From positions 216,293 through 280,292 of the forward strand of contig NZ_QGKM01000005.1 of NCBI RefSeq assembly GCF_003172875.1: a stretch of DNA of 64,000 bases, given 5' to 3'. Position numbers and translations under genes: made by a program. This DNA comes from Leucothrix pacifica. Lineage in GTDB: Bacteria; Pseudomonadota; Gammaproteobacteria; Thiotrichales; Thiotrichaceae. The notes under the pieces are model-generated. The model ran no database searches. It had not been told where the DNA came from and worked only from the letters and a program-made list of their open reading frames with translations. Shown here piece after piece: positions 27,841 through 38,141 of the stretch (positions within the stretch are counted from its first letter, which is position 1; every line of letters starts with the position of its first letter).

Positions 27841-27919
27841 TCACTATATCGACCTGCTCTTAAGAACAATATCTAAATGCAATACCTGACTGTATTGATA
27901 TTGATAGTCTCTTACCTAC

Positions 27920-27946
27920 AAAAAAGCCCTGCACGAAGGCAGGGCT
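27920..27946 (-). terminator. Rho-independent terminator after the Bax-inhibitor gene
   Basis: On the minus strand AGCCCTGC-loop-GCAGGGCT (8-bp perfect stem, 6-nt loop) is followed by TTTTTT. It ends transcription of the leftward gene at 28014-28724. The rest of the gap down to 27841 shows nothing else. Confidence 0.9.
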
Positions 27947-28013
27947 CTCTCAATTCAGTTTTAGTGGTGGCCTACATCAGTAAGCCTACCTCTATCACAG
28001 CATTTTTCAGTGA

Positions 28014-28724
28014 TTAGTCACCGCTAGTAAATGCCATCAGGAACTGAATCACATACCAGAATAACAAACCAACACTTGAGAATAGAGACAATGAAGCCGC
28101 TACGTGCTGCTCTGTGTGGTACTCGTGGATGATGTTAGACGTGCTGTAAAGTACAGAACCTGCAGCAAATAAGATCATCGCACCAGAGAACCAAAGACCT
28201 AATGAGAAGCCGAATAGAATCGCAGCAACAATCACACCCATTGCAACAAAACCACCGATCATTAAGAAACGACCCATAAATGAGAAGTTAATCTTGGTAG
28301 AGAACGCTGTGAACGTGAGACCACCCACTAAAGCAGCAGTAATCAGTGCCGCATGCAACAGGATACTAGGATCCATATACAAAGCGCGGGTGATCGGTAG
28401 TGTAGATAGGAAGGCAAACGCGACAATATACAGACCTAAGCCCATGTATTGACGCTCACGGGAAACACCAGAGTGCGCCCAGTTATCAGCCAGCATAGAA
28501 ATACCCATGTAAGCGCCCATGACCAGCAACCACATCCATGGTGAACCAGACAGGAAGCCCATAAAGGCTTGTGCAATTCCTGTTTGCAAAAATAGTGTCA
28601 CAACAACAGCATAAACCGCGATCGCACCACCTAAGTGAAGATACGTGCGCTTAATAAACGCCGCGCGCTCGCTCTCAGCTGCGTTGGCAACGATTTGGCC
28701 AGTACCAGCATCCAAAAAACTCAT
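28014..28724 (-). CDS. Bax inhibitor-1/YccA family membrane protein
   Basis: 236-aa integral membrane protein with about seven hydrophobic helices in the BI-1 pattern. The N-terminal MSFLDAGTG and ERAAFIKRTYLHLGGAIAVYA, and the late helix SNIIHEYHTEQHVAASLSLFSS with acidic/His residues (HEYH), match the YccA/YbhL group. These proteins interact with FtsH or leak calcium; role here unknown. The ATG at 28724 is chosen because AGGAG lies 7 bp before it (an in-frame TTG is 6 bp upstream). Monocistronic, with its own terminator. Confidence 0.9.
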   Translation of the reverse strand: MSFLDAGTGQIVANAAESERAAFIKRTYLHLGGAIAVYAVVVTLFLQTGIAQAFMGFLSGSPWMWLLVMGAYMGISMLADNWAHSGVSRERQYMGLGLYIVAFAFLSTLPITRALYMDPSILLHAALITAALVGGLTFTAFSTKINFSFMGRFLMIGGFVAMGVIVAAILFGFSLGLWFSGAMILFAAGSVLYSTSNIIHEYHTEQHVAASLSLFSSVGLLFWYVIQFLMAFTSGD

Positions 28725-28807
28725 ATTCAAACTCCTAAATAAATATCAAACTATTATTATAGTCACGCTATTATAACCTCATAATCGCGCAACTCTATGA
28801 CAAAACC

Positions 28808-30685
28808 TTAACACATTGCTTGCTCATATGCCTCTGATGCATCCATCCATGCGAGCTCGGTTTGTTCAACCTCTGCATCGACATCTCGTTTGCTTAACAA
28901 CAATGCTTTTAGCTTATCTTTATTCTCTTCCGAGTAAATATCGGGGTCAGCCAGCTGTTTTTCAAGCTCAGCGGCTTTTGCCACCAATTTATCCAGTGCT
29001 TTTTCATGCTTATCCATCACCTTTTTTAAGGGCTGTAACTGCTTGCGCTGCTCGGCTTCCTGCTTGCGTATATCCTTACGATTTACGGGCTTATCATCAC
29101 TAGCTGGCGCTGCATTAGCCCGGGCTTGTTCGCGAGTTTTTAGCCATTGTGAATAATCATCCAGATCACCCTCAAAAGGCTTAGCCACTCCACTATCAAC
29201 AATCACGTATTCATCCGTGACCGACTTCAACAAATGACGGTCATGCGAAACAATCACCATGGCACCTTCAAATGCCTGCAATGCCATGCTCAACGCATGC
29301 CGCATATCCAAATCAAGATGATTGGTCGGCTCATCAAGCAGCAATAGATTAGGTCGTTGGTAAACCGTTAAAGCTAGGACCAAACGCGCTTTTTCCCCAC
29401 CTGAGAACGGTGCAACGGCTTCGTCCACTCGCTCACCCTGAAAACCAAAGCCTCCCAAATAATTACGCAGATCCTGCTCTCTGGCTTCTTTATCTAAGTG
29501 ACGCATGTGTTGTAGGGGCGTTTGGTCGACATGTAACTGCTCAACCTGATGCTGTGCAAAATAGCCGATATGCAGGTCTTGCGCCTCCCATAACTCACCT
29601 GCCATCACGGGTAACTCGCCCGCCAGACATTTGATCAGTGTCGATTTACCAGCACCATTTGGGCCAATCAAACCGATACGCTGTCCGGGCATCAGCTGAA
29701 AGTCGACATTACTGATGATTGGTGTCTCGTCATAACCAATCGATGCCTCGGTAATATTTAGCAGTCGATCCGGTAATTTACGCGGTTCTAAAAAGCTAAA
29801 TTTAAAGGGAGAATGGATGTGGGCTTGTGCTACGAGCTCCATACGCTCCAGTGCTTTTAAACGACTTTGCGCTTGTCTGGCTTTTGTTGCCTGCGCACGG
29901 AACCGATCCACATATTTACGGATGTGCGCCACTTCACGCTGCTGCTTCTCATAAGTGCTTTGCTGCTGAGCCAATCGTTCTGCCCTAAGCTTTTCAAATG
30001 AGGAATAATTACCGGTATATAGCGTCGCCCTTTGGTGTTCCACATGAATAATGTGGGTAGTGACTGCATCCAGAAACTCACGGTCATGCGAGATTAGGAT
30101 CAATGTACCGGGATATTGAATCAGCCATTGTTGCAACCAAATCACTGCATCCAGATCTAAATGGTTCGTCGGCTCATCCAGCAGCAACAAATCAGAGCGG
30201 CACATTAATGCCTGTGCCAAATTAAGCCGCATTCGCCAACCACCAGAAAAACTACTGACCGGATGACTTAACTGCTCATTTTTAAAACCTAAGCCTTGCA
30301 ATAAAGCAGCTGCGCGACTTTCGGTTGTGTAACCGTCAATGGCTTCCAGCTGCCCTAGTAACTGAGCAAGGTGCTCACCTTCAGCCGTTTTCATCTGCAC
30401 TTGTAAGGAAGCAAACTCAGCATCCCCTTCCAACGCATACTCCAGTGCCGTCTGCTCACTGGCAGGCGTGTGCTGGGCAACATGTGCCAATACCCAATTC
30501 GGCGGCATGCTAAATTGACCAGACTCTAGCGACAACTCTTGCATAATTAAGGCAAACAGCGTGGATTTACCCGTGCCGTTAGCCCCAGTCAGACCAGCTT
30601 TTTGTCCGGGATGAATGCTAAAACTACTGTCACCAATCAGCTCACGACCACCGCGTCGCAGTGAAATATCAGAAAATACCAGCAT
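28808..30685 (-). CDS. yheS: ABC-F family ATPase YheS
   Basis: 625-aa soluble ABC-F protein with two ATPase domains: Walker A GANGTGKST and GPNGAGKST, signatures FSGGWRMRLNLAQAL and FSGGEKARLVLAL, Walker B LLLLDEPTNHLDLD in both. A charged linker lies between them and a coiled-coil C-terminal extension after the second (residues about 530-620). The order of segments is close to YheS. ABC-F proteins bind the ribosomal E site and relieve translation stalling. The start overlaps the orn stop by 1 bp. Confidence 0.93.
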   Translation of the reverse strand: MLVFSDISLRRGGRELIGDSSFSIHPGQKAGLTGANGTGKSTLFALIMQELSLESGQFSMPPNWVLAHVAQHTPASEQTALEYALEGDAEFASLQVQMKTAEGEHLAQLLGQLEAIDGYTTESRAAALLQGLGFKNEQLSHPVSSFSGGWRMRLNLAQALMCRSDLLLLDEPTNHLDLDAVIWLQQWLIQYPGTLILISHDREFLDAVTTHIIHVEHQRATLYTGNYSSFEKLRAERLAQQQSTYEKQQREVAHIRKYVDRFRAQATKARQAQSRLKALERMELVAQAHIHSPFKFSFLEPRKLPDRLLNITEASIGYDETPIISNVDFQLMPGQRIGLIGPNGAGKSTLIKCLAGELPVMAGELWEAQDLHIGYFAQHQVEQLHVDQTPLQHMRHLDKEAREQDLRNYLGGFGFQGERVDEAVAPFSGGEKARLVLALTVYQRPNLLLLDEPTNHLDLDMRHALSMALQAFEGAMVIVSHDRHLLKSVTDEYVIVDSGVAKPFEGDLDDYSQWLKTREQARANAAPASDDKPVNRKDIRKQEAEQRKQLQPLKKVMDKHEKALDKLVAKAAELEKQLADPDIYSEENKDKLKALLLSKRDVDAEVEQTELAWMDASEAYEQAMC

Positions 30686-31230
30686 TAGATCGACATAATC
30701 TCTTTGCGGTAGTAACGAAGCTCTTCAATCGAGTCGATGATGTCATCCATCGCTAAATGAGACCCTTTCTTTTTAAAGCCCTTAGCCACTTCAGGCTTCC
30801 AACGAGCTGCCAGCTCTTTTAAAGTACTCACATCTAAATTGCGGTAATGGAAAAACGCTTCAAGCTTTGGCATGCATCGCGCCATAAAACGACGGTCCTG
30901 ACAGATACTGTTTCCACACATTGGCGACTTGCCAGCTTCAACATATTGACTCAGAAACGCGACCGTCTCTGCTTCAGCTATTGCTTCACTGATTTCACTA
31001 TTACGAACGCGCTCAATCAACCCCGAGCCTCCGTGTTGCTTTTGGTTCCAGTCATCCATCCCTGCCATGATTTCATCGGATTGATGAATCGCCATCACAG
31101 GCCCCTCTGCCAGAATGTTCAGGTCTTTATCAGTAACGACCGTCGCGATTTCGATGATTTGATCATTGACGGTATCTAAACCAGTCATTTCCAGATCGAT
31201 CCAGATTAAATTATTGTTGTCTACATGCAT
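30685..31230 (-). CDS. orn: Oligoribonuclease
   Basis: 181-aa DEDDh 3'-5' exoribonuclease that degrades 2-5-nt RNAs and pGpG, finishing mRNA turnover and c-di-GMP breakdown. Motifs: IDLEMTGLD (D,E), [11 protein letters not shown], and [11 protein letters not shown] carrying the catalytic H and D. Length and sequence are typical of gammaproteobacterial Orn. Upstream partner of yheS; divergent from the M48 protease gene across 46 bp. pGpG removal links it functionally with the c-di-GMP enzyme at 53673-55601. Confidence 0.96.
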   Translation of the reverse strand: MHVDNNNLIWIDLEMTGLDTVNDQIIEIATVVTDKDLNILAEGPVMAIHQSDEIMAGMDDWNQKQHGGSGLIERVRNSEISEAIAEAETVAFLSQYVEAGKSPMCGNSICQDRRFMARCMPKLEAFFHYRNLDVSTLKELAARWKPEVAKGFKKKGSHLAMDDIIDSIEELRYYRKEIMSI

Positions 31231-31276
31231 GGTTTATACTTTCTTCTCGATTTGAATTTAGGATGTATCTTAACAA

Positions 31277-32515
31277 ATGCCCATCTTTACGTTGATATTT
31301 ATATTAGCAATTATCGCGACCATCGGCACTCAGCTTTGGTTATCTATTCGTCAGACTAAACATGTGATGGACAACCGTCCTGCTGTACCTGCCGAATTCT
31401 CAGAATCCATCACACTGGAAGAACACCAAAAGGCAGCGGATTACACCACCACCAAAAGCAGTTTTGGACGCAAAGAGTTAATCATAAGTACTCTGCTCTT
31501 GCTGATTTGGACGCTCGGTGGCGGCCTGCAATGGCTGGATAATCTCTGGGCTAACAGCAGCTTAGGTGAATTAGGTCGTGGTACTGCAGTAATCATTAGC
31601 TTTTTGATCATTTCAAGCCTGATCGACTTGCCTGCGTCACTGTATCGCACCTTTGTAATTGAAGAAAAATTTGGATTCAACAAATCAACCTTCAAGACCT
31701 TCGCTGTTGATATGGTGAAGAATACTCTGGTTTCGATGGTGATTGGCATACCGTTAATCATGTTAGTACTTTGGCTAATGAACACGGCTGGCTCCCTGTG
31801 GTGGCTTTACGCATGGATCGTAATCACAGCCTTTTCCATTGTAATGATGTGGGCTTACCCAAAATTTATCGCGCCTATTTTTAATAAATTTACACCACTT
31901 GAAGAAGGCGAAGTGCTAGACCGTATTACAACGCTACTTGAAAGAAACGGCTTCAATTCAAACGGCGTATTCATGATGGATGGTTCGCGTCGCTCAAGTC
32001 ATGGTAATGCTTACTTCACAGGCTTTGGCAAGACTAAGCGCATCGTGTTTTTTGATACGCTGCTCAAACAATTGTCACCGACTCAAATCGAGGCGGTGCT
32101 AGCACATGAACTCGGCCACTTCAAACATAAACATGTATTAAAAGGCATGATGGTTTCCATGACGATGACGCTGGTCGGTTTTGCAATCCTTGCCTATCTC
32201 ATGAAACAGGATTGGTTTTTCCAGCAACTAGGTGTTCAAAACCAGTCAACTTATATGGCGCTCGTCCTGTTTCTTCTCGTTAGTCCTGTATTTACTTTTT
32301 TTATAGGCCCCATCATGTCATGGTGGTCTCGCAAACACGAATTTGAGGCCGATGCTTTCGCAGCAAAAGAGTCCAGTGCTGAGGAACTCATCAGTGCACT
32401 TGTCGGTCTATATAAAAAGAATGCGGGAACATTGACTCCAGACCCTTTGTATTCCGCGTTTTACGACTCACATCCACCTGCATCTATTCGTATCGCCCAT
32501 TTAAGAAGGCAGTAG
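31277..32515 (+). CDS. M48 family metallopeptidase (Ste24/CAAX-protease-like)
   Basis: 412-aa membrane zinc protease with about seven hydrophobic helices. HExxH is in LAHELGHFKHKH and the third zinc ligand in HEFEADAFAA, with the N-terminal TFVIEEKFGFNKST segment of Ste24-type enzymes. In eukaryotes these cut after farnesylated CaaX; in bacteria they are thought to act on membrane or misfolded proteins. Diverges from orn and is followed at 64 bp by the cytochrome gene. Confidence 0.92.
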   Translation: MPIFTLIFILAIIATIGTQLWLSIRQTKHVMDNRPAVPAEFSESITLEEHQKAADYTTTKSSFGRKELIISTLLLLIWTLGGGLQWLDNLWANSSLGELGRGTAVIISFLIISSLIDLPASLYRTFVIEEKFGFNKSTFKTFAVDMVKNTLVSMVIGIPLIMLVLWLMNTAGSLWWLYAWIVITAFSIVMMWAYPKFIAPIFNKFTPLEEGEVLDRITTLLERNGFNSNGVFMMDGSRRSSHGNAYFTGFGKTKRIVFFDTLLKQLSPTQIEAVLAHELGHFKHKHVLKGMMVSMTMTLVGFAILAYLMKQDWFFQQLGVQNQSTYMALVLFLLVSPVFTFFIGPIMSWWSRKHEFEADAFAAKESSAEELISALVGLYKKNAGTLTPDPLYSAFYDSHPPASIRIAHLRRQ

Positions 32516-32579
32516 GTCAGAAACTTTGGCTAAACGATAGCGTCTTAGTGCGGTTGGATTAAACTTATTGGGAGAAAAA

Positions 32580-32876
32580 ATGTTCCGTATATTATTAGCG
32601 GCTATCACACTAAGCTTTGCGGGCAGTGTATTTGCTGCCGGAGATGCGACAAATGGTAAAGTTCTTTTCGAAAAGCGCGACTGTTTATCATGTCACGGCA
32701 CTGAGGCATTTACGAGCGAAGACCGAAAAATCAAAAATTTGAAGGCACTAGAGGTTCAAGTTAGACTGTGCGATTCAAATTTAAACAATAACTGGTTCGA
32801 TGAGGAAATTCATGACGTCGTTGCTTATTTAAATGAGCAGTACTATAAGTTTCCGGAACCAGCCGAGGCTCAATGA
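32580..32876 (+). CDS. Small periplasmic c-type cytochrome
   Basis: 98-aa exported monohaem protein: signal peptide (residues 1-20, ending VFA), then CLSCH as the haem-attachment motif. No methionine follows the start codon, so the usual distal Met ligand is absent; the lysine-, histidine- or asparagine-rich segment KIKNLKALEVQVRLCDSNLNNNW may supply another or none. The end DDVVAYLNEQYYKF-type helix is family-like. The ATG at 32580 has GGGAG about 6 bp before it. Electron partner unknown. Confidence 0.82.
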   Translation: MFRILLAAITLSFAGSVFAAGDATNGKVLFEKRDCLSCHGTEAFTSEDRKIKNLKALEVQVRLCDSNLNNNWFDEEIHDVVAYLNEQYYKFPEPAEAQ

Positions 32877-32911
32877 TGTTGTTAACAGTTCATGCTTAAA
32901 ATTAAAGTCAC

Positions 32912-33811
32912 ATGAGTACCGAAACTCATGACGTTACAAAAGGCACCGGTCGGGTTATCACTCGATTTGGTGCCGAATTATTGGTGCGTTGCGATGATAA
33001 ATCTACCATTCGCTGTGCGCCAAAACGTAAACTCGAGAATATTGCTTGCGGCGACTGGGTCGACTGGCAGAGCAACCCGACCGGCATCGCGCGGGTTGAT
33101 AAAATCCATAAACGCAAAAATGCCATCACCCGTCTCACCTATCGTGGTAAACCCAGAACCATTGCCGCCAATGTCGATCAACTGCTGATCGTCAGCGCTT
33201 GGCTACCTGAGCCTTTTTGGGACTTGGTAGATCGCTATATTATCGCAGCAGAGCAGTTAGGTGCAGAGGCTACTATTGTCATCAATAAGCAAGATCTCGC
33301 CGAACAATATGCTAAACAAGAGGGTTGGCGGGCGCTCGCTGACTACGAAAAAATTGGTTATAAAGTACTGCATGTCAATACCAAAGACAGCACGGGTATT
33401 GACGCATTAAAAGAAACCATGAGCGGTAAAACCAATATTTTATTAGGGCGTTCCGGTGTTGGAAAATCATCGATCGCTAACAAAATTATGCCGGAAGCCG
33501 CTATCTTGACGGCTGAAATCTCAGAATCAGGCGAAGGCAGGCACACCACCACTACAGCTGATCTCTATGACCTTGCAGATGATGGTTATTTAATCGACTC
33601 TCCGGGCGTACGTGATTACATGCCGGATAATCTAGACCCAATTAAACTGGCTAATGGCTATATCGAGTTTCAACCTTATCTGAACAGCTGTCGGTTTAGT
33701 AATTGCACACATAATCACGAACCTCAGTGCAGTGTGCGACAGGCCGTCGAGGAAGGGGAAATCTCGACAAGCCGCTATGAACGCTATCTGGATGCTCTGA
33801 ACAATTTGTAA
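32912..33811 (+). CDS. rsgA: Small ribosomal subunit biogenesis GTPase RsgA
   Basis: 299-aa circularly permuted GTPase that helps late 30S maturation. An N-terminal OB fold is followed by G4 NKQD, then G1 GRSGVGKSS and G3 DSPGVRDY, and a C-terminal zinc knuckle FSNCTHNHEPQC. Only a weak ribosome site before the ATG. It follows the cytochrome gene; orn and rsgA are near neighbours in many gammaproteobacteria, as here. Confidence 0.95.
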   Translation: MSTETHDVTKGTGRVITRFGAELLVRCDDKSTIRCAPKRKLENIACGDWVDWQSNPTGIARVDKIHKRKNAITRLTYRGKPRTIAANVDQLLIVSAWLPEPFWDLVDRYIIAAEQLGAEATIVINKQDLAEQYAKQEGWRALADYEKIGYKVLHVNTKDSTGIDALKETMSGKTNILLGRSGVGKSSIANKIMPEAAILTAEISESGEGRHTTTTADLYDLADDGYLIDSPGVRDYMPDNLDPIKLANGYIEFQPYLNSCRFSNCTHNHEPQCSVRQAVEEGEISTSRYERYLDALNNL

Positions 33812-33886
33812 TCTTGAAAGATTGCGTCACTGTGGCGCAAAGTGAGATGATAGTGACGTACTTTATTATAATAACTAGGGTGTTAA

Positions 33887-35794
33887 ATGCCTGTATTACG
33901 CTATAGCTTGATCTGTTTAATATTGTTTGCGGGGCAATATTCTTTCGCTGGGGAGCAAGAGAATCGGGATCAGTTTAAATCCGTTTATTCAAAATTAAAG
34001 GCTGGTAAGTCGGTTGATATCACCGGACTGAAAGATTACAGCCTTTATCCTTATCTTGAGTACCAGCAGATTGTTAATAATCTGAAAGGGACATCGACTC
34101 AAAGCATTGAAGCGTTTCTTATGAAGCATGCGGACTCTCCACTGAGTGAAAAGCTCAGCGAGAGCCTGATGGAGCGATACAATAACGAACGACAATGGGG
34201 ACAAACCTTCACGCTCTACAATGAAGACAATGACAGCATCAAAGCACGCTGCCTTCATACTCAGGCGCGTATCGAACTAGGCGACACAAAAAATGCCTTG
34301 GTCGAAGGCAAGAGTATCTGGTTATCCGGTCGTGACCGCCCCAAACAGTGTGATGCACTCTTCAAGCTATTAGCAGACAACAAGCAACTGAGCACTGAAG
34401 ACTACTGGGAACGTATTTCTCTAGCCATGGGCCGTGGCGCGACTAGCTTGGCAAAAAGTCTGTCCCGACGACTCAATAAGCGCGATCAAGCATTAGTTAA
34501 AATATGGATTCAGGCTCGCAGCCGCCCGGAAACCGCGCTAAAAAAAGCAGTCTTGGGAGATGATACTGCCCATAGCCGTGATGTGATTGCTTATGCTATA
34601 AAGCGTATTGCCCGAAAAGACACGTCGAAGGCAAAAACGCAGTTTCAATCGGCACTTAAGAATTATCAATTCAGTATTCCTCAGCAGGCTGAAATCAACC
34701 GCTATATTGCTGTGCGCGACGCATTGGACCATGAAGCTCATTCACTGGTAACACTTTCATCCATTCCGGAAGAATATCGCGACGATGAAGCTAATGAGTG
34801 GTTAGTCCGTATTGCACTACGGGAAGGTGACTGGAAAACAGTACTGGACGCTGTTGCCGCCATGCCCGCTGATAAACAAGAAGATAGCAACTGGAAGTAT
34901 TGGAAAGCACGTGCTCTGGAAGCAGCGAAACGATCACAAGAGGCGATAGTGCTCTATAAGGAACTCAGCGAGAATGCCTCATTCTACGGTTTTCTGGCCG
35001 CTGACCATCTGGGACAACCTTATACCATCTTAGAACAACGCAGCCCTGAGCTTGATCATTTGATACCAGGATTACTTGAGGAGCCAGCAATTCAACGTGC
35101 TCTGGAGCTATTCGAGTTAGACATGAAGACTCAGGCACGTGCCGAGTGGTTCTTTGCACTGGAAAAACGCAATAAACTTCAGATGCTGGCAGCGGCTAAA
35201 TTAGCGCAACAAAGGAATCACCATTTCACTGCCATTCTGACCATCTCTCGTACAAAAGACTGGAATCAAGTCGAACTACGCTTCCCGATGGCGTATGAAA
35301 AGATGATCCGTCAGGAAGCAGAGGCGCAAGCAGTCCACCCCGCCCTGATTTATGGCGTCGCACGCCGGGAAAGTGCCTTTGACCCTAATATTGTGTCGAG
35401 TGCCAAAGCACAAGGTTTAATGCAGTTGATCCCATCAACGGCCAAACAGGTATCTCGCAGCCTAGGTATCAAAAAGCTTAGTAAAGCAGCTACGTTTGAC
35501 CCTGAAACAAACATACGTCTGGGTGCCAGGTATCTTAAAACGCTGCTCGACAAGTTCGATGGAAACTATGCGCTAGCCACTGCATCTTATAACGCAGGGC
35601 CACATCGTATGCCTCGTTGGAGACCTGACTACCCATTAGAGGCTGCACGCTGGATTGAGAGTATTCCTTACCGGGAAACGCGTAACTACGTTCAGGCGGT
35701 TATGGCCTATATGACGATATATGAGTACAAGCTCAACGGTTCTGAACAAAAAGTGAAGCGCCTCAGCCAACGTCTTAGTCCGATTAAGCCCTAA
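33887..35794 (+). CDS. slt: Soluble lytic murein transglycosylase Slt70
   Basis: 635-aa periplasmic exolytic transglycosylase. Signal peptide (residues 1-22, ending SFA), a long alpha-helical superhelix (U and L domains) and the C-terminal SLT domain with catalytic E495 in ARRESAF, GLMQLIPSTAKQ and ATASYNAGPHRM. It releases anhydro-muropeptides. Its TAA overlaps the gspK ATG by 1 bp, so it is transcribed into the type II secretion genes; possibly it opens the wall for that apparatus. Confidence 0.94.
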   Translation: MPVLRYSLICLILFAGQYSFAGEQENRDQFKSVYSKLKAGKSVDITGLKDYSLYPYLEYQQIVNNLKGTSTQSIEAFLMKHADSPLSEKLSESLMERYNNERQWGQTFTLYNEDNDSIKARCLHTQARIELGDTKNALVEGKSIWLSGRDRPKQCDALFKLLADNKQLSTEDYWERISLAMGRGATSLAKSLSRRLNKRDQALVKIWIQARSRPETALKKAVLGDDTAHSRDVIAYAIKRIARKDTSKAKTQFQSALKNYQFSIPQQAEINRYIAVRDALDHEAHSLVTLSSIPEEYRDDEANEWLVRIALREGDWKTVLDAVAAMPADKQEDSNWKYWKARALEAAKRSQEAIVLYKELSENASFYGFLAADHLGQPYTILEQRSPELDHLIPGLLEEPAIQRALELFELDMKTQARAEWFFALEKRNKLQMLAAAKLAQQRNHHFTAILTISRTKDWNQVELRFPMAYEKMIRQEAEAQAVHPALIYGVARRESAFDPNIVSSAKAQGLMQLIPSTAKQVSRSLGIKKLSKAATFDPETNIRLGARYLKTLLDKFDGNYALATASYNAGPHRMPRWRPDYPLEAARWIESIPYRETRNYVQAVMAYMTIYEYKLNGSEQKVKRLSQRLSPIKP

Positions 35795-36939
35795 TGAAAC
35801 AAGCTCGCGTTCACCACTCGCGATATATGAAAAAGCCCCCGGTAAAACAGCGCGGGGCTGCGCTTCTGATTGCTTTAGTCATTATGAGCATTGCAATGGG
35901 AATTGCGGTAAACATTATGTTTCGCCAGCAATTACATACCCGACTTGCAGTGAACATTGGCAATCTTGAGCAGATATACCCTTACGCAACGGGTCTTGAG
36001 GACTGGGCACGGACGATTCTGAATCGTGATGCTGAGGACTCGCCGGATACGGATGATTTAACGGAGCCTTGGGCAACCGAGATTCCACCAATTCCGATTC
36101 CCGGAGGCACCATGACAGGCCGCCTGTTTGACCTTCAGGCAAAGTTAAATCTAAACAACCTGTATCCACCAGAGCGGCCTATCGAAGAAGAAATAGACAC
36201 CAATACAGAAACAGGTAACTCTCCTACTCAAAATGGCATGGATGAACAATCACCCGTATCTGCAGAAGAAAAACGCATAATAGATGATCAGAACCGCTAT
36301 ATCATCGCTAAACTGCGCACAGAGACGTTATTAAAAACGATTGATCCCGATGAGACATTAGGGCCTGCTATTAATTTTGCAGATGTCGTGACGGACTGGA
36401 TCGATAGTGATTCAAATACCACGGAAGCTGGTGCTGAGTCAGATTACTACCAAACATTAGACCCGCCTTACAATACTGCCGACAGTTTTTTGGTGAATGA
36501 GACTGAGCTGAGACTACTTAAAGATATCGACAAAGACGCTTATGAGCTACTACGCCCACACGTCACCATGTTACCGGAGTACACACCGGTCAATGTGAAT
36601 ACGGCTAGTCTTGAAGTTTTTCAGGCTCTCGGCTTTACCGCAGAGGCTGCAGAAAACATTATTTCCGTTCGTGATGAAGATCCGTTTCAAGGGATGGATG
36701 ATTTCATGGATCTCGCGGTGGTTCAGGTCGCAACGGAAGAAACTGAAGACACTCCGCCAGAGGTGTATCCGCAACACCTCTCGGCAACGACTAACTATTT
36801 CCTGTTACAGGGCGAGGTCAACATAGGCACCGCTCGACTGTATATTAATAGTGTTATGCATCGAAACGATGGTAAGGTTACCGTCGTTTCAAGGGACTTC
36901 AGCAACCAACAAATCGTAGAAGAAGATACAGAAGAATAA
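35794..36939 (+). CDS. gspK: Type II secretion minor pseudopilin GspK
   Basis: 381-aa minor pseudopilin. A short basic leader ending KQRG is cut by prepilin peptidase before AALLIALVIMSIAMG, the hydrophobic N-terminal helix. The large globular domain is acidic and contains NVNTASLEVFQALGF and FQGMDDFMDLA, the helix-hairpin-like repeats of GspK. GspK caps the pseudopilus tip with GspI and GspJ. An alternative ATG is at 35827. Overlaps slt and gspL by 1 bp each. Confidence 0.9.
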   Translation: MKQARVHHSRYMKKPPVKQRGAALLIALVIMSIAMGIAVNIMFRQQLHTRLAVNIGNLEQIYPYATGLEDWARTILNRDAEDSPDTDDLTEPWATEIPPIPIPGGTMTGRLFDLQAKLNLNNLYPPERPIEEEIDTNTETGNSPTQNGMDEQSPVSAEEKRIIDDQNRYIIAKLRTETLLKTIDPDETLGPAINFADVVTDWIDSDSNTTEAGAESDYYQTLDPPYNTADSFLVNETELRLLKDIDKDAYELLRPHVTMLPEYTPVNVNTASLEVFQALGFTAEAAENIISVRDEDPFQGMDDFMDLAVVQVATEETEDTPPEVYPQHLSATTNYFLLQGEVNIGTARLYINSVMHRNDGKVTVVSRDFSNQQIVEEDTEE

Positions 36940-38141
36940 TGCAACTGCTCATCATCAAAATTACATCGCCGGATGCCACACCCTTAGGTGCTGTCATCAG
37001 CCCCAAGAAAACGGAAGCCAGCTTTACCGAGACCGACTGGGAGACGATTCGCAAGCACCAACGCGGCAATAAGATTGTATTATTGGTTCCTGATACTGAT
37101 GTTTCGCTTGCACAAACAACTATTCCCAGTAAAAACAAAAAGCAAATGATGCAGGCATTGCCTTTTGCTCTGGAAGAGTCACTGGCCGAAGACGTCGACA
37201 ACCTTCACTTTAGTGCCTATCGGGAATCAGATGACTCAACGGTCAAAGCCGCAATAATCAAACATGAGCGATTGGGCTTCTGGGTTGATTTCCTCAAATC
37301 TCACGACATCAACGTTCACTATATTCTGCCATCTGTATTTGCGCTACCCATCGAAGAAGATGGCTGGTCAGTCAATATTGGAGAGGAAGAAGCACAGATT
37401 CGTCAATCCACTTTTGATGGCTTTGTATGTGATCTTGATGTGATGGATTATATTCTGCCTAATGAGCTGGAAGAGCATCCACCTGAAGCACTTTATGTCA
37501 GTGGTGACAGTCTTCGTGTTACTCGCTTGTTGCAAGATCAGGACATTGAGATTCGAGCCGGACGACCACCTCATTCAATCAAATACGCTGATATTCAACC
37601 TACCTTAGTACTCAATTTATTAACAAACTACAACCGTGGCGAGAGTGCATTAAAGAATATCGACTGGTCGCCATGGAAGCCTGTCGCGGTAATTGGTAGC
37701 CTTTTGTTATTAACGTGGCTGGGGATGGGTTTTTGGCAGAACCATCAGTCACAACTCAAACTGGACGCAATTGAAGCTGAAATCAGTAAAGTTTACCGCG
37801 GTACTATTCCGAGTGGAAATCTCACTAATCCGGATCAGCAACTCGCCTCAATGACTAGCAGACTCTCCTTACTGCAAGGTGGTTTAATTGACACCAGTGT
37901 TTCGCCATTACCTACCATTGCCAGTATTGCGCCTATACTCAAACGATTCCCTAAAATGATCGTGAAAGAATTGATATTTAAGCGCAACAGATTAGAAATA
38001 AAGGTAGAAACACCCAACCTTGGAATGATTGACCAGTTTAAACAAACTGCAGAAAAGCTGCAGTTACGCGTTGAAATTGGCTCCTCGAAAACAACAACAG
38101 ATAGCGTAGCGTCTACACTATTTATTCAGGAGGCAAAATGA
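36939..38141 (+). CDS. gspL: Type II secretion protein GspL
   Basis: 400-aa inner-membrane assembly protein. A cytoplasmic actin-like domain (residues 1-240; typical TIPSKNKKQMMQALPFALEE) binds the ATPase GspE; one transmembrane helix (residues about 247-265) leads to a periplasmic ferredoxin-like domain that pairs with GspM. It overlaps gspK by 1 bp and gspM by 4 bp. Confidence 0.92.
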   Translation: MQLLIIKITSPDATPLGAVISPKKTEASFTETDWETIRKHQRGNKIVLLVPDTDVSLAQTTIPSKNKKQMMQALPFALEESLAEDVDNLHFSAYRESDDSTVKAAIIKHERLGFWVDFLKSHDINVHYILPSVFALPIEEDGWSVNIGEEEAQIRQSTFDGFVCDLDVMDYILPNELEEHPPEALYVSGDSLRVTRLLQDQDIEIRAGRPPHSIKYADIQPTLVLNLLTNYNRGESALKNIDWSPWKPVAVIGSLLLLTWLGMGFWQNHQSQLKLDAIEAEISKVYRGTIPSGNLTNPDQQLASMTSRLSLLQGGLIDTSVSPLPTIASIAPILKRFPKMIVKELIFKRNRLEIKVETPNLGMIDQFKQTAEKLQLRVEIGSSKTTTDSVASTLFIQEAK

